Part shown: positions 1 through 7,307 of the stretch, piece by piece
Position numbering within the stretch: the first letter of the stretch is position 1
Layout: the number at the start of each line of letters is the position of its first letter
Assembly (NCBI GenBank): GCA_964520375.1
Contig: CAZFNQ010000021.1
Span: 1 to 8,518 of the forward strand
DNA length: 8,518 nucleotides
Reading direction: 5' to 3'
Source: CAZFNQ01 sp964520375
Lineage (GTDB): Bacteria; Patescibacteriota; Saccharimonadia; Saccharimonadales; JANWIN01
Notes under the pieces: generated by a model
Told to the model about the DNA's origin: nothing
The model's input: the letters and a program-made list of their open reading frames with translations, nothing else
Database searches by the model: none
Position numbers and translations under genes: made by a program

Positions 1-262
1 CCATTACTTCACCAACAATTTGGGCACTTTTTGTATGTTTGCCACTGGAACGTAGACCATTTTTATCCATAACGTATAGGATTCGCCGGTGTACAGGCTT
101 CATACCATCGCGAACGTCCGGCAAAGCCCGAGCTACGATTACACTCATGGAATATTGCAAATAGCTCTGTTCCATTTCGTTTTCAACTGTACGTTGAATT
201 ACAGTTTTGGAGTGATGCTCAGGACTTACCCGACTATATGATGACTTGTTATCGTCTGCCAT
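1..262 (-). CDS. gyrA: DNA gyrase subunit A, N-terminal part only (runs off the left edge)
   Basis: This is the start of the breakage-reunion subunit of DNA gyrase, which with GyrB forms the A2B2 enzyme that introduces negative supercoils. Only 87 codons are visible. Residues 29-65 carry the canonical GyrA/ParC start: an EMEQSYLQYSMSVIVARALP stretch, then PDVRDG and KPVHRRILY. Residues 66-87 continue towards the DNA-binding helix. The segment that holds the quinolone-resistance positions and the catalytic tyrosine lies beyond base 1. Residues 1-27 are longer than in E. coli GyrA and polar. The ATG at 260-262 directly follows the gyrB stop, so the two genes are almost certainly co-transcribed and translationally coupled. 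The nearest Shine-Dalgarno-like AAAGGA lies inside gyrB about 13 nt upstream, which is rather far. ParC is the alternative, but the gyrB neighbour makes GyrA much more likely. Confidence 0.95.
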   Translation of the reverse strand, partial: MADDNKSSYSRVSPEHHSKTVIQRTVENEMEQSYLQYSMSVIVARALPDVRDGMKPVHRRILYVMDKNGLRSSGKHTKSAQIVGEVM

Positions 263-2218
263 TTAAATGTCCAGGTCCTTTACAAACTTGGCGTGTGTTT
301 GAATAAAGTTTTTACGCAAGTCGACTTCAGTGCCCATAAGCTTATTAAAGATAGCGTCGGCCTTTTCGGCATCCTCTACCTTAACCTGTACCAGAACACG
401 CTTGGCTGGATCCATGGTAGTTTCCCATAGTTGATCAGCATCCATTTCACCCAAACCTTTGTAGCGTTGAACCGAGACATTAGCTTGCTTAATTCGGTCT
501 GCCCCTTTTTCTATTTTAATGCCCTTACTCCTGCGCTCTGCAATAATTCGGTCAATTATGGTATCGCGTTCCTCATCTGTATAAGCATATTCCCTTTTTT
601 TACCGGCCGCTACGGCATACAACGGTGGTTGGGCAGCGTACAGATGACCACCATCAATAATTAGTCGCATGTGACGGAAAAACAGTGTCATAAGTAACGT
701 TCGAATGTGAGAACCATCAACGTCAGCGTCGGTCATAATAATTATCCGGTCATAACGCAGCCCATTCATATCAAACTGCTCGTCAATGCCTACGCCTAAA
801 GCTTTGATAAGATTTACAATTTCATTATTGGCCAACATTTTATCCAACCTAGCTCGTTCGACATTCAAAACCTTACCGCGTAGCGGCAAAATGGCTTGGA
901 AATGGCTGTTTCGTCCATCTTTAGCCGAGCCGCCAGCCGAGTTACCCTCTACAATAAACAATTCGGCTTCACCTCTATCTTTAGTGGCACAATCAGACAA
1001 TTTGCCGGGCAAACCGGCACCTTCCAAGGCACCTTTACGAATAATGTTATCGCGAGCCGCCCGAGCAGCTTTACGGGCACGGGCAGCTAGTAGTGCTTTA
1101 TTAACAATTTTACGAGCCACACCTGGATGCTCTTCTAGATAATAAGTCAGATATTCAGTGAGGACCTGTTCCACATAGCCGCGGACTTCGGGGTTGCCAA
1201 GCTTATTTTTGGTCTGACCTTCAAATTGCGGATCGGGCAGTTTTACCAGTATTACAGCTGTTAAACCCTCCCGGGTATCCTCACCAGTGAGGTTTTCCTC
1301 TTTTTCTTTGAGTAGCCCGTTTTTACGTGCATAATCGTTGACTACCCTCGTTAGGGCCGAGCGGAAACCAGTTAAATGAGTTCCGCCATCAGGGTTAAAA
1401 ACATTATTAGCAAAAGGCTTGATAATCTCCGTGTAAGAATCAGCGTATTGCAAGGCTATCTCAACTTGGCTTTGGTCAACCTGCTTTTCAACGTAAAAAA
1501 CATCTTCATCAACTACTTCCTTACCCAAGTTAAGATGCTTAACGTATGACTGTATGCCACCTTCAAAATAAAAGCCGTAGCGTTGGCCGCTGCGTTCGTC
1601 AATTACTTGGCTTTTAAGACCTTTGGTCAAGTATGCTTGGTGTCTAAGGTAATCTACTACCCATTCATAATCAAAAATAATCGATTCAAATATATCTGGA
1701 TCCGGATAAAAAGTAATTATCGTGCCAGTATCAGTGGCCGGCCCGGTTTTTTTAATAGGGGCTAGTGGCACGCCACGTTCGTATTCTTGCACGTAAATAC
1801 CACCATCTTTATGAATTTCAGCTCTAAGCTTAGAAGACAACGCATTAACCACACTTATACCCACACCATGTAGGCCACCAGATACTTTATATGCCCCACC
1901 GCCAAATTTGCCACCGGCGTGTAATACAGTTAGTACTGTCTCTAAGGCGCTTTTACCGGTTTTGGCCATTTTATCGACCGGAATGCCGCGGCCATTATCC
2001 CATACCGTTACACCACCATCGGCTTGCAAGGTGACTCGTACTTCCGTGGCATGGCCAGCTATGGCCTCATCTACAGAGTTATCGGCAATTTCTTTAATTA
2101 AGTGGTACAGGCCCTCCAAGCCAGTACCGCCGATATACATGCCCGGTCGTTTTCTGACCGGGTCTAGTCCCTCTAGTACTTGTATTTGCGCTGAATCGTA
2201 TTTTTTTTGTTTAGCCAC
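263..2218 (-). CDS. gyrB: DNA gyrase subunit B (ATPase subunit), complete, 651 aa
   Basis: This is the ATP-hydrolysing subunit of DNA gyrase. The length fits GyrB proteins that lack the large insert of E. coli. The GHKL ATPase domain comes first: E43 and N47 in EIADNSVDEA, DNGRGIP at 74-80, and GGLHGVG at 114-120. The transducer domain follows, with the ATP-contacting QTK at 335-337. The TOPRIM domain has E424 in VEGNSAGGSA and D497/D499/D501 in TDADVDGSH. The C-terminal part contains QRYKGLGEMDADQLWETTMD from 584 and ends in a typical RKNFIQTHA tail. The usual VEGDSAGG reads VEGNSAGG here, an Asn at the position equivalent to E. coli Asp426. Translation starts at GTG (2216-2218), behind a GAGGG about 10 nt upstream. 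The stop codon abuts the gyrA ATG. ParE is the alternative, but the YKGLGEMDADQLWETTMD block and gyrA linkage favour GyrB. Confidence 0.97.
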   Translation of the reverse strand: MAKQKKYDSAQIQVLEGLDPVRKRPGMYIGGTGLEGLYHLIKEIADNSVDEAIAGHATEVRVTLQADGGVTVWDNGRGIPVDKMAKTGKSALETVLTVLHAGGKFGGGAYKVSGGLHGVGISVVNALSSKLRAEIHKDGGIYVQEYERGVPLAPIKKTGPATDTGTIITFYPDPDIFESIIFDYEWVVDYLRHQAYLTKGLKSQVIDERSGQRYGFYFEGGIQSYVKHLNLGKEVVDEDVFYVEKQVDQSQVEIALQYADSYTEIIKPFANNVFNPDGGTHLTGFRSALTRVVNDYARKNGLLKEKEENLTGEDTREGLTAVILVKLPDPQFEGQTKNKLGNPEVRGYVEQVLTEYLTYYLEEHPGVARKIVNKALLAARARKAARAARDNIIRKGALEGAGLPGKLSDCATKDRGEAELFIVEGNSAGGSAKDGRNSHFQAILPLRGKVLNVERARLDKMLANNEIVNLIKALGVGIDEQFDMNGLRYDRIIIMTDADVDGSHIRTLLMTLFFRHMRLIIDGGHLYAAQPPLYAVAAGKKREYAYTDEERDTIIDRIIAERRSKGIKIEKGADRIKQANVSVQRYKGLGEMDADQLWETTMDPAKRVLVQVKVEDAEKADAIFNKLMGTEVDLRKNFIQTHAKFVKDLDI

Positions 2219-2265
2219 TACTAATAAACCCTCGTGTTGTATTTAGTCTCTATTACTACAGATAT

Positions 2266-2294
2266 ATTATAGTCGAAATGGGCCAATTGAACAA
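2266..2294 (-). promoter_or_regulatory. Candidate gyrB promoter
   Basis: On the minus strand a perfect TATAAT (2266-2271) is preceded at exactly 17 bp by TTGTTC (2289-2294), which keeps the TTG of a -35 box. Transcription would start near 2259, giving a leader of about 40 nt before the GTG of gyrB. The same TTGTTC-17 bp arrangement recurs before a TTTAAT at 8472-8500. It is predicted from motif and position only. Confidence 0.5.
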
Positions 2295-2368
2295 GTATAT
2301 TAGACGTGAATTTTCCACGTTTGAGATGATTATTGAAGTGACGGTTTAACGACTAAATAAAACAGTAA

Positions 2369-2428
2369 AAATCGGTGATTCTACTGCAAAATCTCTTCGT
2401 TTTGGATTATGTAAGTCTTTGCCGATTT
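2369..2428 (+). repeat. Nested inverted repeat upstream of the surface-protein gene
   Basis: The outer arms are AAATCGG (2369-2375) and CCGATTT (2422-2428), 7 bp perfect. Inside them CAAAA and TTTTG (about 2387-2404) can pair around an 8-nt loop. The element ends 68 bp before the ATG, so it could be a folded leader or a protein-binding site. The intervening loops are large and the composition AT-rich, so chance is possible. Confidence 0.3.
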
Positions 2429-2496
2429 AATTAGGCTTGCATGAACACATAGTTTTATGGTTACATAAGCAGTAGCAGTTTAAATAATAAACAACA

Positions 2497-3657
2497 ATGT
2501 TTAATAAACTAATCAGTAGCCTGCCTTTTAATCCAAGCCTTATTAACCAGGTATCTTTTTATGCTAAACGCTTAAAGCAAGAGACGTCCGTGCGGCGATT
2601 AGGCTTTATATTGATTGTGCTGACAATGTTNNNNNNNNNNNNNNNNNNNNNNNNNNNNNNNNNNNNNNNNNNNNNNNNNNNNNNNNNNNNNNNNNNNNNN
2701 NNNNNNNNNNNNNNNNNNNNNNNNNNNNNNTTTTACATGCGTTTACTATCCAGCTGGGATCGTCCGGGCACAAACTCCAGCTACACCGCTTTATCAGTAG
2801 GCAATGTCTTTGGTGTGCATTATTACATACTATTTAGCTGCGGTAATATCGTCCAAATTGGCAAACCTGGTCCGCCCCCACCTCCGGCTAGACCTGTACC
2901 TCCACCCCCGGCACCTAAACCCAAGCCGACACCCACTCCTACTCCTACACCCATACCCCATCCAAAAGATGTTTGCCCATTAATCCCTGGAATTCAAACC
3001 CAAAAGAGTCAATGTTTACCCTGCCTTCAATCCAAAAATGATACCGACGTTAACAGTTGTTTGCTTCCCTACAAAAGAGCAAAAAATGTGACCCAAAATA
3101 TTTCGGCCGCTAACCGTACAACGGCACATGCCGGCGATACTATTACCTATGTACTCTACCTACAAAACAGAGGCAGAGTAGCCGCTAAAACTATCGTAGT
3201 GGAGAATATGACCGATGTCTTGGAATACGCTAATATTACCAATCTACATGGTGGTACTATTTCCCAAAACGACAACGTTAGTTGGCCACAACAAGTTATT
3301 CCAGCCAAAACCACAATATCTCACGAAATAACTGTACAAGTAAAAAGTCCCATACCCCAGACACCGTCACCCTGCCCACCAAAAAACTTGGTATCCCACT
3401 GTCCACAAAGCGGTTCATTTGACCTAATTATGACTAATACCTACGGCAACACAATAAATATTCATCTACCAAGGTCTATTACAAAAACCACTGAAAAAGT
3501 AACCACCACTACACTGCCAAACACTGGTCCAGGCACTAGTATTGCAGTTGGCTTTGGGCTTACAGCTATAGTTGGTTACTTCTTTGCACGTAGCCGACTT
3601 TTGACCCAAGAGCTGGACATTATACGTAAGGAATACACTGTGAGTGGAGGAATGTAG
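2497..3657 (+). CDS. DUF11-type cell-surface protein with LPNTG tail; interrupted by an assembly gap
   Basis: This is a predicted envelope protein of unknown function. The N-terminus is basic and then hydrophobic (RRLGFILIVLTM, ending at residue 44), the start of a signal anchor cut by the N run. After the gap comes a conserved-looking aromatic block (FYMRLLSSW to LFSCGNIVQIG), then a linker of PPPPP and PT repeats. Four cysteines follow (C160, C173, C176, C188; nominal numbering), then a DUF11-like beta domain (about 197-285; AGDTITYVLYLQNRG). A Thr-rich stretch leads into LPNTG at 340-344, a hydrophobic helix and RSR, i.e. a sortase-like sorting signal, although about 20 residues follow the arginines. 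The ATG at 2497 is preceded by an in-frame TAA 9 nt upstream, so it is the earliest start. No Shine-Dalgarno is visible. The reading frame across the gap holds only if the gap is really 100 bp, so two different proteins joined here cannot be excluded. Confidence 0.75.
   Translation: MFNKLISSLPFNPSLINQVSFYAKRLKQETSVRRLGFILIVLTMXXXXXXXXXXXXXXXXXXXXXXXXXXXXXXXXXXFYMRLLSSWDRPGTNSSYTALSVGNVFGVHYYILFSCGNIVQIGKPGPPPPPARPVPPPPAPKPKPTPTPTPTPIPHPKDVCPLIPGIQTQKSQCLPCLQSKNDTDVNSCLLPYKRAKNVTQNISAANRTTAHAGDTITYVLYLQNRGRVAAKTIVVENMTDVLEYANITNLHGGTISQNDNVSWPQQVIPAKTTISHEITVQVKSPIPQTPSPCPPKNLVSHCPQSGSFDLIMTNTYGNTINIHLPRSITKTTEKVTTTTLPNTGPGTSIAVGFGLTAIVGYFFARSRLLTQELDIIRKEYTVSGGM
2631..2730. other. Assembly gap (100 N)
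   Basis: There are exactly 100 unknown bases, a conventional placeholder length, so the real distance is probably not 100 bp. The gap removes the rest of the N-terminal membrane segment and the region after it. From memory of related Saccharibacteria proteins, I would expect roughly 100 residues between the membrane segment and the FYMRLL block, i.e. more than the 33 codons allowed here. Confidence 0.95.
2866..2964 (+). repeat. Proline-rich linker coding repeat
   Basis: This low-complexity stretch encodes 33 residues in which nearly every second residue is proline. A PPPPP and a PPPP block come first, then KPKP, then four PT units. At DNA level the PT units vary at third positions (ACA, ACT), so it is a protein-level repeat rather than a slippage-prone microsatellite. 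It probably spaces the two folded parts of the surface protein across the envelope. Confidence 0.8.
3646..3651 (+). promoter_or_regulatory. Strong Shine-Dalgarno for the 186-aa gene
   Basis: GGAGGA lies inside the last codons of the surface-protein gene, 8 nt before the ATG at 3660. It is the clearest ribosome binding site in the window. It fixes the start of the downstream gene and indicates that both genes sit on one mRNA. Confidence 0.85.
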
Positions 3658-3659
3658 CT

Positions 3660-4220
3660 ATGAGTGAACAACTCTCATCACATCACGAAAAGCACGAACA
3701 GCTGGAGGCCGAACCAAAGGTTGAAACCAGCGAGCACAAAGCAGAACATACTAAAGAACAGTCAGCGGAGCGCACCCACCACAATGTTGAGGACATCAAA
3801 CATAAAGTTGAGGCCGAGGCCAAAACAGCAGCAGAAATAAAGGTAGATAACACGCCTACCAAATCATCCCACCAACACCTGGTTACGAAAGATCTTAGAC
3901 TAGAAGCTCTACGCCGAAGCTTACAACGAGTTCGTAAGCACCTATCACCGGCAAATAAAGTTCTTAGCAAGGCTGTACATGCACCTGCAATCGATACACT
4001 TAGCAAAGCCGGGGAAAAGACCATTGCTCGTCCCACCGGCCTTTTAACAGGCTCCATTGTGGCTCTAGCTGGTAGCAGCTATCTGCTATATAGCGCCAAA
4101 CATTATGGCTACACTTACAACTACCTGGTTTTATTTATTCTGTTTGGTGGTGGTTACGTTGTTGGCCTAGCAATTGAAATACTAATCTACACTCTCCGAC
4201 GCCTGCGTCATTCTAGATAA
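3660..4220 (+). CDS. Small two-helix membrane protein with charged His-rich N-terminal region
   Basis: The function is unknown. Residues 1-75 are highly charged, rich in Glu, Lys and His (SSHHEKHEQ, ERTHH, SSHQH), with no hydrophobic segment, and are probably disordered or coiled. Residues 76-125 are basic (LRLEALRRSLQRVRKHL). Two hydrophobic helices follow at about 127-145 and 154-177, and the protein ends in a basic RRLRHSR. With both termini on one side and a basic C-terminus, a cytoplasmic location for the ends is the natural topology. The gene starts 2 nt after the surface-protein stop, behind a strong Shine-Dalgarno, so co-expression and translational coupling are likely. I recall similar proteins next to DUF11 surface proteins in Saccharibacteria, which suggests a partner in anchoring or export, but that is inference. 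It converges on the ATPase gene, 37 bp away. Confidence 0.85.
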   Translation: MSEQLSSHHEKHEQLEAEPKVETSEHKAEHTKEQSAERTHHNVEDIKHKVEAEAKTAAEIKVDNTPTKSSHQHLVTKDLRLEALRRSLQRVRKHLSPANKVLSKAVHAPAIDTLSKAGEKTIARPTGLLTGSIVALAGSSYLLYSAKHYGYTYNYLVLFILFGGGYVVGLAIEILIYTLRRLRHSR

Positions 4221-4257
4221 TTTTTATTATTTTTCGTCCGGCATTCGTGATTAGATT

Positions 4258-7200
4258 TTACTCTTCTAGTGCTGAGTCAAGATTGCCATCTTGGTCAATA
4301 GCTATTGTGTGTTCGGTATGAGGCGTGGCTGGGCTGGTTTTACCCAAACTAATCTCACCAGAGTTTGAGGGCAGTGTTTGAGGCTTTAGTGTTTGGTCGT
4401 CCAAGATACTCTTTAGTTCATCAGCCATGCTCGATACCTCTTTATCTTCCAACTGATTGCTTGATATATTTGGTACACCTGTTGGGTTGGCTGGTTGCGC
4501 GTTGGTAACCGCACTTGGTGCTACGAACGGCTGAGTGGGTGTACTTGATATTGGCTTTTGGCCACTAAAAACTGTCGGATTTGGCTGAGGTGGCGGCATA
4601 AAACCTGCCGTGGGCATAGTGGCAAAACCTTGTGGTGCTTTAGATGGAGTAGAAACCGGGCTGCCTAGAGGTTGATTAGCCGCTGGTACCCGGCGCTTGG
4701 CCAGCCAATCATCTAAAAATGATGAACCGGTTGTAGGCGATACTGAACCTGCGGGGCGAGGCATTGACCCAGCTGTTGGTAATCCACCGCCAGAAACGCC
4801 TAACTGCTGAGCACCTGGTGGTGGGCCATAAGGTGAAGGAAAGGCCGGTTTAGGCAGCGGTGTGGTAGTAATACGCTTGAATATTTCAGCCTCTACAATC
4901 GACTGGGGCCGGCCATATTTAGCAGCTGATAACTGCCGTAAGGCTAAGCCCAGTTTGGGGTTGGGCGTTCCCAATGGCGGCATAGTGGCCATGCTAAATG
5001 GCTGAGTTGGCACCCCGCCAATTAGTATTTGGGTAATGGTGTTGTAGTTGGGTAAGCGCAGTATATCTTCGCGGTCAAATATGGGCTGGAATTTTTTGCT
5101 CAACGCGTCCGCATCAGCGTCAGCACCGACTCTAAAAGATACAATCGATCCGACATTACCAAACACAGCATCACGAATTTCATCTGTTAACTGAGTTGTA
5201 AACTGGTTGGCCACTATAAGGTTCAAGCGGTATTTGCGGGCTTCAGACAAGATGGTGGCAAATGAATCTGTAGAAAAGTTCTGGAACTCATCTACGTACA
5301 AACAAAAATCTTCGCGTTGATCTTCTGGCACATCGGCCCGACTCATTGCAGCCGCCTGGAACTTCATAATAAATATCATGCCCAGCAAGTTAGAGTTCAG
5401 CTCGCCAGTGCGGCCCTTACTAAGATTCACTAACAATATTTTTTTATTGTCCATGACGTCTCGCAGGTTAAAGGCGCTTTTGGACTGTCCTATTATGTTG
5501 CGCATCATCTCGTTACTTAGAAAGGCACCAAATTTACTAACAAACCAACCCAGCACCTCGCTCTTATGATAGTCACTGGTCGAGGCCATTTCCCTATCCC
5601 AAAAGTCCAGTACTGTGCGATCTTTAACGAATTTTTTGAGTTGATTTTCGTATTGTTTGTCTGTAAACACTTTTGGTATATCAATAAATGTACCCCCTTC
5701 AGGGTTGCTCATAACAGTCAGAGCGGCATTACGAAACCAATGTTCGTAACGGGGACCAATGATACCCTGGTGCATAGGGTCATATAGTTTATAAAGCATA
5801 TTAATGGCTTCTTGTATCAAAAAGTCTTTTTGCTCGGGAGAGTGGAATTCGAATAAATTGAGACCCATTGGGTATTCCATATCGGCTGGTGAAAAGTATA
5901 TGACGTCTTCAGTACGTTCTTTGGGTACCATGGAGACCAACCGTTCGACCGTTTCACCGTGAGGATCAACAAACGCTAAGCCACGACCATCCAACATATC
6001 CTGCAAGGCTAAGTTTTCCAGGAATATAGATTTACCAACACCGGTTTGCCCCACCGCATAAAGATGGCGCCGTCGATCATTCAAGCTTAACCGGATGGGG
6101 TTTTTAGCACCTCTAAAGATGTTATAGCCCAGAAGCAGACCCTCTTCGGCCATGTTTCTGGGGCCGTCAACTTGCTTTGATGCCTGTCTTTCCAGCTGAG
6201 AGGTTGGGATATTTTTTTGATCCGGAAAGTGAAACAGAGTTGCTAACTCAATGGAATTAAGAATACTTTGGTTATTTTCCTGCGGGAAAAAGCGTAGGAT
6301 ATAAGCAGTTACAAATTGTTCTATGTCTTTGGCATCGGTGTATTTAAAGCCATTTTTGCCCTGTGCATCAAATAACGAAAAGGCAGCTACTATGTTATTT
6401 TTAATGGCTAGTGCCCGCTGAGGAGAATTAGACGAGGCTATCACACGTATCAGTACTTCATACGCTGGATAGCGGGTTTTATCGTCAATAGAATCCAGAA
6501 CTGATTGCTCCAGTGATGACAGTTCTTTCTTCTCACTCTCTTTGCCGGCTTTGTCATCCGGTGGTTTTACAAAGGCGATTAATAGCTGTTTTAAACCCGA
6601 TAGGACGGCCTCAAAGCCTTTTTTATTATCCTTGCCTTTACGCTTTTTGGAGGCCACACCGTGCGCACTTTTGCGCCAGGCTGGATCAGCTGGCCGCATT
6701 AAGATTTGTATACCAGCACCATCTTCTTTTTCGAGAGTTGACAAGGCATTTAATAGTGACTGCATGGCATCGCGTTTCAACTCTTGATAAGTCGCAATTG
6801 GGTATGCAAAATGTTCCTTGAGCGTTAGTTCGCCGCCTATAGTGCCGCTAATTCTCCCGACTGGACTAAAAATATTGTGTTCGGCTACTTCTTCCAGCTG
6901 AGCGGACGGATAAGCGCTAATAATTGCCTGTTTAACCACATCTACTAGCGCCACCGGTACAGCAGCATAATATTTTACAAATCCACCAGAGCCGACAATC
7001 TCAAATACAAAGTGACGTTGACCATAGAACTTACTTTTAAAGCCCTTCTTTAGAGTGCTGGCAATAATGCTATATAGAACCTGGGCTTTGGATATATTCT
7101 CGTCAATTAAATCGCGCACATCGCGGCCGGTTTCTTCAGTATCTTCACTTAAAGGAGGTAAGTGTATTAAAAGCGGCACCATTTTAAGGCCACGCTCAAA

Positions 7201-7305
7201 ATTTTTCTGCTCACGCAACAGTTTGCGCGAGTGCAGATATAATACAAAGCCAACGGAGCATATTAATAACAGCAAAATGGTAATAATTATTAAAAATAGG
7301 TTCAT
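4258..7305 (-). CDS. Membrane-anchored VirD4/TraG/HerA-like ATPase (type IV secretion coupling-type), 1015 aa
   Basis: This is a predicted DNA-translocating or secretion-coupling ATPase of the FtsK/HerA/VirD4 group. One N-terminal membrane helix (about 3-25) anchors it. Residues 45-380 form a region I cannot assign, containing a very basic patch (KKRKGKDNKKG, 220-230). The ATPase core follows: Walker A GQTGVGKS at 419-426, VDPHGE at 446-451, and Walker B CLYVDEFQNF at 668-677 with D672/E673. A conserved VANQ at 698-701 matches the sensor region of coupling proteins. Residues 816 to about 990 are a Pro/Ser/Thr/Gly-rich low-complexity tail, and the end is acidic. The ATG at 7303-7305 lies 2 nt after the stop of the upstream gene, with only a weak purine-rich site before it. 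Family membership is secure. The substrate (DNA or protein) and the role in conjugation, uptake or pilus-like secretion are inference. Confidence 0.9.
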   Translation of the reverse strand: MNLFLIIITILLLLICSVGFVLYLHSRKLLREQKNFERGLKMVPLLIHLPPLSEDTEETGRDVRDLIDENISKAQVLYSIIASTLKKGFKSKFYGQRHFVFEIVGSGGFVKYYAAVPVALVDVVKQAIISAYPSAQLEEVAEHNIFSPVGRISGTIGGELTLKEHFAYPIATYQELKRDAMQSLLNALSTLEKEDGAGIQILMRPADPAWRKSAHGVASKKRKGKDNKKGFEAVLSGLKQLLIAFVKPPDDKAGKESEKKELSSLEQSVLDSIDDKTRYPAYEVLIRVIASSNSPQRALAIKNNIVAAFSLFDAQGKNGFKYTDAKDIEQFVTAYILRFFPQENNQSILNSIELATLFHFPDQKNIPTSQLERQASKQVDGPRNMAEEGLLLGYNIFRGAKNPIRLSLNDRRRHLYAVGQTGVGKSIFLENLALQDMLDGRGLAFVDPHGETVERLVSMVPKERTEDVIYFSPADMEYPMGLNLFEFHSPEQKDFLIQEAINMLYKLYDPMHQGIIGPRYEHWFRNAALTVMSNPEGGTFIDIPKVFTDKQYENQLKKFVKDRTVLDFWDREMASTSDYHKSEVLGWFVSKFGAFLSNEMMRNIIGQSKSAFNLRDVMDNKKILLVNLSKGRTGELNSNLLGMIFIMKFQAAAMSRADVPEDQREDFCLYVDEFQNFSTDSFATILSEARKYRLNLIVANQFTTQLTDEIRDAVFGNVGSIVSFRVGADADADALSKKFQPIFDREDILRLPNYNTITQILIGGVPTQPFSMATMPPLGTPNPKLGLALRQLSAAKYGRPQSIVEAEIFKRITTTPLPKPAFPSPYGPPPGAQQLGVSGGGLPTAGSMPRPAGSVSPTTGSSFLDDWLAKRRVPAANQPLGSPVSTPSKAPQGFATMPTAGFMPPPQPNPTVFSGQKPISSTPTQPFVAPSAVTNAQPANPTGVPNISSNQLEDKEVSSMADELKSILDDQTLKPQTLPSNSGEISLGKTSPATPHTEHTIAIDQDGNLDSALEE

Positions 7306-7307
7306 TG

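Larger units (their letters stand above)
2219..2496. other. Divergent intergenic spacer between gyrB and the surface-protein gene
   Basis: This AT-rich spacer separates two divergently transcribed genes. On the left it holds the gyrB promoter. Near 2304-2320 there is a short inverted repeat, ACGTG and CACGT, around a 7-nt centre. At 2369-2428 a nested inverted repeat sits upstream of the plus-strand gene. I find no convincing sigma-70 promoter for that gene: TTGAAG at 2333-2338 and TTGCAT at 2437-2442 both lack a good -10 at proper spacing. One 23-codon frame (2278-2349, plus) is open but has no ribosome binding site. No RNA gene is recognised. Confidence 0.6.

Noticed and set aside
786..1142. 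Plus-strand frames of 64 to 118 aa opposite gyrB.
   Set aside because: gyrB is unambiguous over the whole stretch and these frames show no domain or ribosome binding site.
3683..4057. A 124-aa frame on the minus strand opposite the 186-aa gene.
   Set aside because: It is a shadow of a gene with a strong ribosome binding site; its Cys/Ser/Arg-rich composition is not protein-like.
4198..4236. A terminator after the 186-aa gene: GACGCCTGCGTC followed by T-rich DNA.
   Set aside because: The stem has only about 4 bp with a usable loop, and the T-run begins about 10 nt after it. No hairpin is seen in the 37-bp convergent spacer itself.
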